DNA of 64,000 nucleotides from CAZPMC01 sp964587755 (GCA_964587755.1 CAZPMC010000005.1:17790-81789); one strand, 5' to 3'. Shown: positions 56,801 to 64,000, counted from the first letter of the stretch. Numbers and translations: made by a program. Notes: a model not told the origin generated them from the sequence alone.

Positions 56801-59530
56801 CGGGTGAAGGGGATTTTCGTTGATTTGGTTATTCTGATTAATAAAAAAGAGGGATATTTTAAGCCTCTCAATGATCAAGTATTAAATACAATAGCCCAGA
56901 GCCATGCAAGGGAGCTAGCGGATACCAAAGGCGGAGTGTTTATTAGGAACAGCTCATCCCTAGATGAATCCCAAATAGCTCTTTTTTATACTGCTGCCAG
57001 ACTGGTTGTAAAAGAAAGTGTTGAAAGGTTTAGAAGTCAGATAAAAGCTGCGAAGCGGTCAATAACCCTGGATACTTCAATATCAATCAGAAAAGCGGAA
57101 AGTAATGAGCTGACTGCCCCCATACGAAACCGTGACATTTACAAAAAGCTCAGGTTTTTTAACGGAATCGGCGGATTTACTGAGGATGGTAAAGAATATG
57201 TGATTTTGCTTGAGAATGGGATGCGTACTCCGGCGCCATGGTCAAATATTGTAGCCGGAAAAAACTTTGGCTTTCTTGTTACCGAAAGCGGCGGCGGGTA
57301 TACATGGGCTGAAAACAGCCGTGAGTATAAGCTTACTCCCTGGGCTAACGACCCGGTTACAGATACTCAGGGAGAGGTGTTTTATATATCCGATTCGGAT
57401 GAAGGAAATTTATGGAGTATAACACCAATGCCAGCGGGTGATACAGGGCTGTATACCATAACATACGGTCACGGCTACAGCAGGTTCGAGCATACCTGCT
57501 TCGGGCTTGAGCAGGCATTGACTATGTTTGTGCCCTTGGATTCTCAGGTTAAAGTATGTATTATTTCGATTGCTAACCTCACTGATAAAAAAAGAAACTT
57601 ATCTATAACCTATTATACCAGGCCTGTCCTGGGAACCGATGAAAATTTGACTTCTCCGTATATAGTGACCCGTAAGGGCAATAACGGCTTGCTTTTCATA
57701 GAAAATAAATTTTCCCGTGATTTTAAAGAAAGGATAAGCTTTATAGGGACGAGTATAGAAGAAAAATCCTTCTGCGGGGACAGAGATTTATTTTTAGGAG
57801 CAGGAGGCAAGCCTTCGGGGACAGTAGGGGCAGGGGTTAATCCCTGTGCGGCAGTAAGCGGCAGAATAGTACTTGAGCCTCAGCAGAAAACCACAGTTGT
57901 ATTTATACTCGGAAATACTTCATCTGAACAGCAGGCATATAAGCAGGCAGAAAAATTTATAAACCCTGATTATGCAACAAGTGAGCTTGAGCGTGTCAAG
58001 GAGTATTGGAGAAAAAGACTTGGGGTTATCCAAATACACACTCCGGACGACTCCTACGATACCATTATCAATAGCTGGCTTATGTACCAGGTTGTTGCAT
58101 GCAGGATGTTATCAAGAACGGCATATTATCAAGCTGGCGGGGCATATGGCTTCAGGGACCAGCTTCAGGACAGTATGGCCCTTTTGAATACGTGGCCTGC
58201 CCTTACGAGAAGGCAGATATTACTCCATGCCTCAAGGCAATTTAAAGAAGGAGATGTGCAGCATTGGTGGCATGCAGAAAAGGGACGGGGAATCCGCACC
58301 AGGTATTCGGATGACTTGCTTTGGCTGGCATTTGTCACGTGTGAGTATGTAGAGAAAACTGCTGACATTTCCATTCTGAATGAGCAGGTTCCTTTCTTAG
58401 AAGGAAGACTCTTGGAAGAGGGTGAGGATGAAAGGTATGAGGAGCCTGTACAAAGTAATGACCATGCAAGCCTGTATGAGCATTGTGCATTGGCAATTGA
58501 CAGATCACTTAAAACAGGCCCCCACGGTCTGCCGCTCATTGGAAGCGGTGACTGGAATGACGGAATGAATACTGTGGGGAACAAGGGTAAGGGAGAAAGC
58601 GTATGGCTTGGCTGGTTCCTGTTGAGTATATTAAATAAATTCATACACGTATGCAGGATGATGAAGGATGAGGAAAGAGAAAGAAGGTATTTTGAGGCAG
58701 CTTCTAAACTGTTGGACAATATTGAAAAGGAGGCTTGGGATGGAAGCTGGTACAGACGCGCCTATTTCGATGACGGTACACCCTTAGGTTCAGTACAAAA
58801 TACGGAATGCAGGATTGATTCAATATCCCAGTCCTGGTCTGTAATTTCAGAAGTAGCAAAACAAACCCGTATGACAGAGGCAATGGGTGCAGTTGAGAAA
58901 TACCTAATAAACAGGCATGAGGGTGTCATAAAGCTTTTAACACCGCCCTTCAGTGACGGGGACCTTCAGCCGGGATATATAAAGAGCTATGTGCCGGGTG
59001 TAAGGGAGAACGGGGGGCAATACACTCATGCTGCAGCATGGGTAGTCCTCGCATTTACGAAGCTTGGGATGGGTGACACAGCAAGTGAGCTGTTTCACAT
59101 GATAAATCCAATAAACCATACTAGAACACAAATAGAATACTCAAGATATAAAGGGGAGCCCTATGCAATTGCCGCAGATGTATATGGGGAGCAGCCCCAT
59201 GTGGGCAGGGGAGGATGGACATGGTACACTGGAGCAGCAGGATGGCTTTATAAAATTGGGGTTGAATATATTGCAGGGTTTAGAAAGAAAGGAAATATGC
59301 TATATATCGAGCCATGTATACCTCGAAACTGGGACCGGTTTGAAATAGATTATAATTTTGAAAACAGCAGCTATCATATTGAGATAAAAAACCCCGACGG
59401 AGTATCAACAGGTGTTGTTTATATGGCAGTAGATAATAAACCTTGTACTGATGGGTATATAAAACTTGAAGATGATGGAGCAAAACATTCTGTAGAGGTG
59501 GTTATGGGAAGGGCTAAAAATAAGAATTAA
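50846..59530 (+). CDS. Cyclic beta-1,2-glucan synthase (NdvB/Cgs type)
   Basis: A 2894-residue membrane enzyme built like NdvB/Cgs. A single N-terminal hydrophobic segment (about 1-25) is followed by a helical region and paired membrane segments (about 420-480). The GT84 glycosyltransferase domain has DAD at 639-641 and QHRW at 785-788. Further membrane segments lie at about 830-1000. A middle region (about 1040-1570, GISESGYSAFDFNLNYQYKA) corresponds to the cyclisation part, classed GH189. The C-terminal part is GH94-like with SGDWNDGM (Asp2572). It should polymerise, cyclise and trim a beta-1,2-glucan. The only ribosome site is a weak GGTGAT. Positions 50631-50845 upstream show no clear promoter. 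Linear glucan as product is possible. Confidence 0.88.
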   Translation: MSLLIVASYAVLVGFIAYLLMVIASQKAEHITKEKGSILAPEELKRYAEQIARNHPVGKSARSFHWLIRKLNENYASITAVYKTHNQDIRDGSPVAPAAEWLLDNFYIIEEQVKLIRKNLSRGQFTRLPVLKGGYLKGYPRIYAIALELVAHSDGRIDTKRITDFINAYQSQTLLSMGELWAFPLMLRIALIDSIRNVCGLVGSSRNEWRRAESIAAYLSSHELDEQQINSMLMEVLNKMEVISPSFVEHLLQKLRKSGKGWFTVTALLDKKLKENNTSTEAITDLEHRLQAEMQVSIGNSVTALRLISEIDWADIFEELCKVEEILAQDPCGIYRQMDFESRDYYRHEVEKLARAYRISEINVANKVIDCCLAGDASLPKSHVGYYLLGKGRRILLGKLESLVRSQWKNPFASFSKPRFLYAALIVFLTAFLVTFLMYYAYTHSQAAPIFYCILAGILVIIPSSELAINLVNTLFCNIFRATKLPKLELNQGIPPELSTFVIVPTLLTSPSRVKELLLQLEVYYLANKDENLFFALVGDFKDSDQEVRDDDDAIIKAAVEGVAHLNKKYSPSEHHIFYYMHRKRTYNESQNRWMGWERKRGAIVEFNMLLRGADDTGFSIITGDISKLPEIKYVITLDADTNLPMGAARRLIGTIAHPLNKAVLNEKTGLVAEGFGLLQPRISVSITEANRSPFTKIFAGQGGIDPYTTAVSDIYQDIFDEGIFTGKGIYEVDIFIKVLNERIPENSVLSHDLLEGCHLRAGLVSDIELVDGYPSRYNSYSARQHRWVRGDWQLLPWLGSIVTDASGKRVVNNLSFLSKWKIFDNLRRSLLYPSLLMLIFTGIALLPGSVLVWAGYGAFVTILPITVGFLNSLLSGNLGFRQSHNNSTIITGVKAAVYQSLLLFMFMPYQAYLMLDAIIRTIIRVTITRRNMLEWVTAADVEAGTKNNLRSFLRKMWINFPASFAIVLLSLQISTISAYISLLIAILWFTGPFATYLISKPCVKKQHKLNEDDIAMLRSISRKTWRYFEDFAVEQENYLPPDNYQEDPPKGLAHRTSPTNIGLLLLSVLCACDLGYIGILEMVSRFENIISTLEKMEKWKGHFYNWYNTITLEILKPMYISTVDSGNLVGYMMVVKAGLIEYMNKPVLNPALASGLNDTIILLCKENSLELPEGLVGRLNKLSQDENTVPSVWASTIKEAEMWLASTGVCEKNDWGGWSSKLTNMLNMLSVQIAALYPYIGDSDLANTMAGKSPDLFKQIDKPGSIKELAYRYKLFLRAWSEMPAGEKRGNLQNAQVRLQSACEYIEGYVERFNQLIQRITSLIDNTDFSPLFDKKRMLFAIGYNVEDGQISKSYYDLLASESRQASYIAIARGEVDRRNWIRLGRKMTLVDGGKALISWTGTMFEYMMPLLIMRNYENTILDETYSHAVKLQKRYGKLRRIPWGISESGYSAFDFNLNYQYKAFGVPELGLKRGLACDMVVAPYATLLALCVEPVDAVENLKALAHLGMDAKWGYYEAIDFTPSRLERNVQYRIVKSFMAHHQGMNLAALNNFFNSDILQKRFHSDPVIKSAELLLQERSYAKAIYTMEHKEEYTLPERKMEQGHTEAIRTFGVPDTLPPNAHILSNGQYSVMLTDGGSGYSVVEDISINRWHGDYLKKDGTYIFIENINSNTAWSATYEPNLKEPEKYKAVFSPDKAEFNRRDGNIETYTEVTVSPEDDAEIRRVSITNHSQHVRIVEVTSFFEAVLTRANEDAAHPAFSKLFVKTEYVNKYKCLLATRRHRSKGAKTLWLLHTMAVEEENAIGGLQYETDRMKFIGRNRDISNPVALDPDQPVSNSAGAVLDPVMCLRRRVRIEPGKTVKISFTTAVAQTRKYALELAEKYMDMKTAERMFELSWTRSQVEARYLGLDAHETESYLELLPFILFTSSFKRNYEKYIIENTGSQSDLWSFGISGDLPIILVEVNEMEDIETVRWALKGHEYWRVKGIFVDLVILINKKEGYFKPLNDQVLNTIAQSHARELADTKGGVFIRNSSSLDESQIALFYTAARLVVKESVERFRSQIKAAKRSITLDTSISIRKAESNELTAPIRNRDIYKKLRFFNGIGGFTEDGKEYVILLENGMRTPAPWSNIVAGKNFGFLVTESGGGYTWAENSREYKLTPWANDPVTDTQGEVFYISDSDEGNLWSITPMPAGDTGLYTITYGHGYSRFEHTCFGLEQALTMFVPLDSQVKVCIISIANLTDKKRNLSITYYTRPVLGTDENLTSPYIVTRKGNNGLLFIENKFSRDFKERISFIGTSIEEKSFCGDRDLFLGAGGKPSGTVGAGVNPCAAVSGRIVLEPQQKTTVVFILGNTSSEQQAYKQAEKFINPDYATSELERVKEYWRKRLGVIQIHTPDDSYDTIINSWLMYQVVACRMLSRTAYYQAGGAYGFRDQLQDSMALLNTWPALTRRQILLHASRQFKEGDVQHWWHAEKGRGIRTRYSDDLLWLAFVTCEYVEKTADISILNEQVPFLEGRLLEEGEDERYEEPVQSNDHASLYEHCALAIDRSLKTGPHGLPLIGSGDWNDGMNTVGNKGKGESVWLGWFLLSILNKFIHVCRMMKDEERERRYFEAASKLLDNIEKEAWDGSWYRRAYFDDGTPLGSVQNTECRIDSISQSWSVISEVAKQTRMTEAMGAVEKYLINRHEGVIKLLTPPFSDGDLQPGYIKSYVPGVRENGGQYTHAAAWVVLAFTKLGMGDTASELFHMINPINHTRTQIEYSRYKGEPYAIAADVYGEQPHVGRGGWTWYTGAAGWLYKIGVEYIAGFRKKGNMLYIEPCIPRNWDRFEIDYNFENSSYHIEIKNPDGVSTGVVYMAVDNKPCTDGYIKLEDDGAKHSVEVVMGRAKNKN

Positions 59531-59683
59531 TGTATAATATTGTTGTAAATTTCATTAATATGTAATATAATGTATTTAGTTCAAAACATTTATAATTATG
59601 TGTTTGTAAGAGGTTTCCTATTTCGTAAGAAGTGTTATTGAGATCAAACCAACCCGTTTTATTGTACAGGGAGGTGTATAGCC

Positions 59684-59860
59684 TTGAGAAGCATGAAGCC
59701 CCACGATGTCGAACACATCGACGAACTCCGTATTGAACTTCACAAATTAATTGAGCAAAAGGAATTAAGCTCAAAAGCCGTCCAGAAATTGAGCAGGCAG
59801 TTGGATCAACTGATTTTAAAGTATTATGAGACGGAAGGATCGGATGTAAAAAAAGGATAA
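59684..59860 (+). CDS. Spo0E-like aspartyl-phosphate phosphatase
   Basis: A 58-residue protein starting at TTG, too short for most gene callers. It is two helices with the family motif SRQLDQLILKYYE (Ser-x-x-Leu-Asp). Spo0E-type phosphatases remove phosphate from Spo0A and delay sporulation. The TTG has GGGAGGTG 8 bases upstream; an internal ATG at 59693 is possible. It sits alone after the glucan synthase, with an AT-rich 150-base leader. Confidence 0.82.
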   Translation: MRSMKPHDVEHIDELRIELHKLIEQKELSSKAVQKLSRQLDQLILKYYETEGSDVKKG

Positions 59861-60005
59861 AAATTAATATATATTTTTTTATATAAAAATTGAATAAACT
59901 GTGCTAATATATATTCATGTCGGTATTCTATTGAAACCGAACAAAAAAGTATTATTAAATGACGACTTATATCCCTTTGGGAATAAGAGCGGGAGGTTGA
60001 TTGTA

Positions 60006-60596
60006 TTGGAAAAGGTCTTTGGAAAGAGAAGGTTTGGAACAAGGCAGATTGCTGTAATTGGTATGCTGTCTGCAATAACGGTTGTGCTTGGTGCTACGGG
60101 ATTTGGATTTATTCCGCTGCCCATGGCTAAAGCCACCATCATGCAAATCCCTGTGGTTATCGGTGCCATATTGGAGGGGCCTATCGTTGGTGCTACGGTT
60201 GGTCTGATTTTTGGAGTATTCAGCATCATTCAAAATATTTTAAATCCAACATCAATACTGTCATTTGCATTTATCAATCCCTTGGTATCAGTACTTCCGA
60301 GAGTGTTGATTGGTATTACCGCCTATTACAGCTATAGGATCTCTTTTGTTAAGAATGATATTGTAAAGACAGGGATTGGTGCTGCTATTGGTTCACTTAC
60401 AAATACTGTCGGCGTTTTAGGCATGATATATATCCTTTATGCTGCCGAATATGCCGAGAAAATGGGTATTGAGGTTAGCGCTGCGGCAGGAGCAATTTTT
60501 GGGGTTGCACTGACAAATGGTATTTTGGAGGCTATTGTGGCTGTTGTTATAACGATACCGATAGTATTGGCTGTAAAGAAAATCTTTAAAAAATAA
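60006..60596 (+). CDS. ECF transporter S component
   Basis: A 196-residue membrane protein with about six segments, the substrate-binding S unit of an energy-coupling-factor vitamin transporter. Typical is the start RRFGTRQIAVIGMLSAITVVLG followed by IPLPMAKATIMQIPVVIGAILEGP. The TIMQIPVIIGA-type segment resembles pantothenate or folate S proteins, but the vitamin is not fixed. The start is TTG at 60006 with GGGAGG 9 bases upstream. The longer frame from 59901 adds a charged, unlikely N-terminus. The ATPase and T units are elsewhere. Confidence 0.82.
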   Translation: MEKVFGKRRFGTRQIAVIGMLSAITVVLGATGFGFIPLPMAKATIMQIPVVIGAILEGPIVGATVGLIFGVFSIIQNILNPTSILSFAFINPLVSVLPRVLIGITAYYSYRISFVKNDIVKTGIGAAIGSLTNTVGVLGMIYILYAAEYAEKMGIEVSAAAGAIFGVALTNGILEAIVAVVITIPIVLAVKKIFKK

Positions 60597-60630
60597 AATA
60601 ATATTTGCAGCAAATGATGTGGTTTGTTGA

Positions 60631-60659
60631 TTGAAATTCGGATTATAATATTATATAAT
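60631..60659 (+). promoter_or_regulatory. Sigma-A promoter of tupABC-moeA
   Basis: TTGAAA (60631-60636) and perfect TATAAT (60654-60659), spacer 17. The predicted start near 60667 leaves a leader of about 175 bases before tupA. Confidence 0.75.
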
Positions 60660-60666
60660 CTGTTGG

Positions 60667-60830
60667 TGAGTTCGGCGCTCGGTAATTACCTAGGGATTAG
60701 ATGAGTTAAGAACAAAAAACAAAAAAATACATTACAACTCCGATTTCGGAAAACCTAAGGCGTAGAGGCTATGGTTTCTGAAACGATAGGGCAAGCTGAG
60801 GAAACTTTCTTGCCTTCCGTGTTTGAAAAG
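60667..60830 (+). promoter_or_regulatory. Structured leader of tupABC, candidate cis-regulatory RNA
   Basis: Between the promoter and tupA lies a 175-base untranslated leader. It opens with the perfect 10-bp palindrome GGTAATTACC (60681-60690) and then an A-rich linker. After that three helices form a possible three-way junction: CGGA (60747-60750) with TCCG (60816-60819); AACC (60752-60755) with GGTT (60773-60776); GGGCAAG (60789-60795) with CTTGCCT (60809-60815). It does not match the Moco riboswitch or other aptamers I know. Its position suggests tungstate, molybdate or cofactor control. The palindrome could instead be a protein operator. Confidence 0.45.
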
Positions 60831-60841
60831 GAGGAATTTTC

Positions 60842-61702
60842 ATGTCAAGGGACACAAAAAGCAGTCTTAGTTTTAGCACGTTCTTTAAAGCAATTCTTTT
60901 AGGTACAATTGTAACAATTCTATTTATGTCATTTGCAGCCTGCGGTGCTGCGGACAAAGAGGTAGTTCTTGCAACTACTACTTCCGTCAACGATTCAGGT
61001 CTGATGGATGCTCTTAAGCCGGTCTTTGAAAAGGATACAGGCTTGACACTCAGCATTATTTCTCAGGGAACAGGTCAGGCAATCAAGACTGGAGAAGCCG
61101 GTGATGCAGATGTGCTTTTCATTCACTCTAAAGCCGCAGAGGAAAAGTTTGTTGAGGAAGGATACGGCCTGGAGCGTATCGAGTTGGCATACAATTACTT
61201 TGTTGTAGTAGGACCGAAGGACGATCCTGCAGGTATTAAAGATCAAAATCTTAGCGCAGGCGAGGCATTTAAGAAAATTGAACAGAGTCAATCGCCCTTT
61301 GTCTCCAGAGGTGACGACTCAGGAACTCATAAAAAGGAAGTATCCATATGGCAATCAGAAAATATTGAGCCTGAAGGTGATTGGTATATTTCTGCAGGAA
61401 AGGGCATGGGAGCGGTGCTGTCCATGGCTGATGAAAAAATGGCTTATGCTCTTACAGATAAGGCAACATATTTGTCCATGAAGGACCAGCTGGATATTGA
61501 AATTGTCGTAGATGCTGCACCGGATTTATTGAACCAATACACTATTATCGCTGTTAATCCTGACAAGCATAAAGGCATCAACAAAAAAGGCGCTGAGAAA
61601 TTTATTGAATGGATTACATCGGAGAAAGCACTTGAAATAATTGATGAATTTGGTAAGGACCAGTACGGCGATAGCTTATTTAAGGTAAACTACAAGAAAT
61701 AA
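60842..61702 (+). CDS. tupA: Tungstate ABC transporter, binding lipoprotein
   Basis: A 286-residue TupA-type lipoprotein. The lipobox is SFAAC with Cys34. The oxyanion site motifs are ATTTSVNDSGL at the start of the mature part and SRGDDSGTHKKE in the middle, characteristic of TupA rather than ModA. It captures tungstate (or molybdate) outside the membrane. GGAGG lies 8 to 9 bases before the ATG. It is the first gene of tupA-tupB-tupC-moeA. Confidence 0.93.
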   Translation: MSRDTKSSLSFSTFFKAILLGTIVTILFMSFAACGAADKEVVLATTTSVNDSGLMDALKPVFEKDTGLTLSIISQGTGQAIKTGEAGDADVLFIHSKAAEEKFVEEGYGLERIELAYNYFVVVGPKDDPAGIKDQNLSAGEAFKKIEQSQSPFVSRGDDSGTHKKEVSIWQSENIEPEGDWYISAGKGMGAVLSMADEKMAYALTDKATYLSMKDQLDIEIVVDAAPDLLNQYTIIAVNPDKHKGINKKGAEKFIEWITSEKALEIIDEFGKDQYGDSLFKVNYKK

Positions 61703-61723
61703 TTAAGGCTGGTGACGGTCACT

Positions 61724-62413
61724 ATGACACAGATATATAACAGCTTTATTGAAGCTTTTAAGCTGATAACATCATTCGATGCTGAGATATATGGTATAAT
61801 AGCACTTTCTTTAGTGGTGACCATTATCAGTACTATGATTGCAAGTATATTGGCTATACCTTCCGGTATTATTATCGGAAGCAGTGAATTTACAGGTAAA
61901 CGCTTAATTACAAGGCTTATTAGTACATTTATGGGCTTGCCGCCTGTGGTGGCAGGCCTATTAGTGTATCTTTTCCTGTCCAGAAAAGGTCCCCTAGGTG
62001 CCTTCGAATTATTGTTTACACCTACGGCAATGGTAATTGCACAGGTTCTAATCATTTTTCCCATTGTGACAGGATTAACTATCGGAGCAGTTAAGCTTAA
62101 ACTTAAGCCTGTAAATGAAACATGCCAAGGCTTGGGACTTGGACGAGTAAAGACTCTTGTCCTGCTTTTCCATGAATGCAGATATCCTATAATATCTGCA
62201 TTCGTGGCAGGATACGGAAGAGCAATATCTGAAGTGGGAGCTGTTATGCTGGTTGGAGGTAATATTCAATATAAAACCCGCATTATGACAACGGCAATTG
62301 TACTTGAGACAGGCAAGGGCAATTATGACAAGGCACTTGCTATCGGAATTGTATTACTTTTACTTTCCTTTTTTGTAAATTGGCTGCTACAGCATCTACA
62401 GGAGGACTTATGA
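61724..62413 (+). CDS. tupB: Tungstate ABC transporter, permease
   Basis: A 229-residue permease with five to six membrane segments of the TupB type. The EAA-type loop is seen as ETCQGLGLGRVKTLVLLFHECRYPI; the GRAISEVGAVMLVGGNI segment is typical of molybdate/tungstate permeases. The ATG at 61724 follows GGTGA; a GTG at 61712 is possible. It ends in ATGA overlapping tupC. Confidence 0.93.
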   Translation: MTQIYNSFIEAFKLITSFDAEIYGIIALSLVVTIISTMIASILAIPSGIIIGSSEFTGKRLITRLISTFMGLPPVVAGLLVYLFLSRKGPLGAFELLFTPTAMVIAQVLIIFPIVTGLTIGAVKLKLKPVNETCQGLGLGRVKTLVLLFHECRYPIISAFVAGYGRAISEVGAVMLVGGNIQYKTRIMTTAIVLETGKGNYDKALAIGIVLLLLSFFVNWLLQHLQEDL

Positions 62414-63102
62414 GGGTAGAACTTTATGAAATCCAGAGAATATATAATGGCAGAAAGGTTGTGGACGTAGAATCCCTTACCTTTGAAAGCGGTAAAATTT
62501 ACGCTGTCGTAGGTCCTAACGGTTCAGGGAAAACAACGATGCTTCGGATTATGGCAGGTCAGGACAATGAATATAAGGGCAAAATTCTATACAATGGAGA
62601 TAGTGCAATAGCTAGCACTGATATTGCATATATGCCTCAAAGCTCATATATGTTTGATTATTCTGTAATAAACAATGTAATGCTTGGTCTTGAAAAAACT
62701 GATACTAATAGAAGGAAAAAGGCTGAACAAGCACTGAAAAATGTGGGAATGGGCGGATTTTTAAATGTAAACGCCCAGACATTATCCGGAGGAGAAGCAC
62801 AAAGGGTGGCCCTGGCTAGAACCCTTGTGTTGGAAACAGAGCTAGTGCTTTTGGATGAGCCTGCATCGGCAACGGACCTGTCAGGTGTTGAGCTGGTTGA
62901 AAGCTATATAAAAAGGGTAAATATAAATCGTGGCTCAACTATTGTTTTTACAACCCATAGCCCTTCACAAGCGGCTCATATAGCTGATGAGGTTATTATG
63001 ATGTACGAAGGGAAGGCTATTGAAAGGGGTAGCCCCTCCGAAATTTTTGAAGCACCTAAACGTGACGAAACAAGGAGATTTTTGCGAAACTGGAGGATAT
63101 AA
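62410..63102 (+). CDS. tupC: Tungstate ABC transporter, ATPase
   Basis: A 230-residue ABC ATPase. Walker A is GPNGSGKTT, signature LSGGEAQR, Walker B LVLLDEPASATD, H-loop THSPSQAAH. The start at 62410 has AGGAGG 5 bases upstream and overlaps the tupB stop by 4 bases, so translation is coupled. A frame from 62380 would run deep into tupB. It drives tungstate import. moeA follows 5 bases after the stop. Confidence 0.93.
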   Translation: MRVELYEIQRIYNGRKVVDVESLTFESGKIYAVVGPNGSGKTTMLRIMAGQDNEYKGKILYNGDSAIASTDIAYMPQSSYMFDYSVINNVMLGLEKTDTNRRKKAEQALKNVGMGGFLNVNAQTLSGGEAQRVALARTLVLETELVLLDEPASATDLSGVELVESYIKRVNINRGSTIVFTTHSPSQAAHIADEVIMMYEGKAIERGSPSEIFEAPKRDETRRFLRNWRI

Positions 63103-63107
63103 GCGGA

Positions 63108-64000
63108 ATGCTTGATGTTAAAAGTGTTCAGGAGACAAAAAGCATAATAAGAGAACATTTTTCCAACTATTACCTGGAAAATGAAAGTATCAAAATTGAA
63201 GACGCAATAGGACGAACAGTAGCAATTGATATAAAGTCTTCAGAGGATATACCAGGGTTTAACCGCTCATCTGTTGACGGATATGCCTGTTTAGCTTCTG
63301 ACACTTTCGGTGCTTCAGAATCTTTACCTGCCCAGTTAAAATTGACCGGTGAGGTAATAATGGGAGAGAAGCCGGCAATGAAGCTTTCTAAGGCTGAGGC
63401 GGTATATGTTCCTACAGGTGGGGAGCTTCCTGGGAATGCTGATGCCATGGTGATGATAGAATATACGGAAAACCTTAACGACGGGTTTATTTATATAAAT
63501 AAGGCCAGTGCGCCAGGAAACCATGTAATATTCAAAGGTGATGATGTAAAAGCAGGAGAGACAGTAATAAAAGCCGGAACGAATTTGCGGCCTCAGGAAA
63601 TAGGAGCTTTGGCAGCAATAGGAATAGAGTCGGTACAGGTCAGAAGGAAGCTTCGCGTAGGAATAATTTCCACGGGAGATGAAATTATAAGCATAGATAA
63701 GAAGCCTTCCGGAGCACAGGTGAGAGATATAAATTCCTACATGCTCCATGCCGGTGTTTTGCGCCTCGGGGCATTATCTAAGCAGTATGGTATTGTTTCA
63801 GATGATTTTGACAGTATAAAGGCCGTGACGGAGCAAGCGTTAGAAGAATCTGATATTGTATTGATCTCAGGCGGAAGCTCGGCGGGGATGAAGGATGAGA
63901 CCAGCAAGGTTATAGATGCACTGGGGGAGCCGGGTGTCCTAATTCACGGAATTGCTGTAAAGCCGGGTAAGCCTACAATTTTGGGCAGGGTAAGTAAGAA
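63108..64000 (+). CDS. moeA: Molybdopterin molybdenumtransferase MoeA (3' end outside window)
   Basis: The first 297 residues of MoeA, which inserts Mo or W into molybdopterin. Domain order as expected: an N-terminal helical part, the PGFNRSSVDGYA motif near residue 52, the GAPG/NADAMVMIEY region near 115, then the MoCF-binding domain with ISTGDEI and ISGGSSAGMKDET. GGAGG lies 11 bases before the ATG. The gene is cut by the window end, not broken. Co-transcription with tupABC links metal uptake to cofactor assembly and supports tungsto- or molybdoenzymes in this organism. Confidence 0.95.
   Translation, partial: MLDVKSVQETKSIIREHFSNYYLENESIKIEDAIGRTVAIDIKSSEDIPGFNRSSVDGYACLASDTFGASESLPAQLKLTGEVIMGEKPAMKLSKAEAVYVPTGGELPGNADAMVMIEYTENLNDGFIYINKASAPGNHVIFKGDDVKAGETVIKAGTNLRPQEIGALAAIGIESVQVRRKLRVGIISTGDEIISIDKKPSGAQVRDINSYMLHAGVLRLGALSKQYGIVSDDFDSIKAVTEQALEESDIVLISGGSSAGMKDETSKVIDALGEPGVLIHGIAVKPGKPTILGRVSK

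Noticed and set aside
58165..58719. 184-residue minus-strand frame within the glucan synthase gene
   Set aside because: It is antisense to conserved GH94 sequence, with no ribosome site and low-complexity composition.
59901..60005. Longer ECF S-component start
   Set aside because: The added residues are charged and non-conserved in style; GGGAGG fits the TTG at 60006.
60667..60830. Classical Moco or c-di-GMP riboswitch
   Set aside because: The conserved blocks of both classes are not found, although three helices and the gene context tempted the call.
1..64000. CRISPR arrays, IS elements, prophage, rRNA or tRNA genes
   Set aside because: No regularly spaced repeats, transposase, integrase, phage structural genes or tRNA-like cloverleaf were seen.

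Overview
The window looks like the chromosome of an anaerobic, endospore-forming, plant-polysaccharide-degrading member of the Clostridia, of the Ruminiclostridium/Acetivibrio type. The base composition is moderately AT-rich. The anaerobic signs are pyruvate:ferredoxin oxidoreductase, HydE, FeoAB and a tungstate transporter. The sporulation signs are SpoVB, a Tgl-type transglutaminase, Spo0E, a short spore-surface protein and cortex or wall hydrolases. The cellulosome-type signs are a dockerin and a cohesin on one secreted glycosidase. The species is inferred, not shown. I found no rRNA, tRNA, IS element, prophage or CRISPR array.

Layout. 0-9 kb: OFA-family transporter, cupin, feoAB behind a promoter covered by two DtxR-type operators, a DUF1846 protein, a stalk-domain envelope protein, a TSUP permease and malic enzyme. 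9.1-10.5 kb: a terminator, a gene-free stretch with RNA-like folding, and a coiled-coil orphan. 10.5-21.8 kb: carbohydrate region with a 1557-residue secreted GH127 enzyme carrying cohesin, FIVAR and dockerin modules, then divergently agmatinase overlapping a cytosolic GH127 enzyme, then metA with a GH94 phosphorylase. 21.8-25.8 kb: zinc-ribbon protein, probable raiA-motif RNA, long HPF, and a zinc-type ABC transporter. 25.9-32.4 kb: M15-like wall enzyme, flavin reductase, M24 peptidase, small spore protein and PFOR. 32.4-36.8 kb: spoVB and a three-gene transglutaminase operon with a sigma-K-like promoter. 36.8-50.6 kb: C45 acyltransferase, cyclophilin, LOG protein, Ogt, HydE, acyl-CoA ligase, M14 peptidase, a GAF histidine kinase with its regulator, a solitary ECF sigma factor, PepT and a SleB-like hydrolase under a c-di-AMP riboswitch. 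50.8-59.5 kb: a 2894-residue cyclic beta-glucan synthase. 59.6-64 kb: Spo0E, an ECF-transporter S component, and tupABC-moeA behind a long structured leader; moeA runs off the window.

How the parts fit. The two GH127 enzymes could release L-arabinose outside and inside the cell, while the GH94 enzyme would recover energy by phosphorolysis. PFOR, malic enzyme and HydE belong to fermentative carbon and hydrogen metabolism. Fe, Zn and W uptake feed metalloenzymes. The spore genes are spread over 28-36 kb and 50-60 kb. The least explained items are the 9.16-9.42 kb RNA-like region, the leader upstream of tupA, the tgl operon partners, and the cohesin-plus-dockerin arabinofuranosidase.
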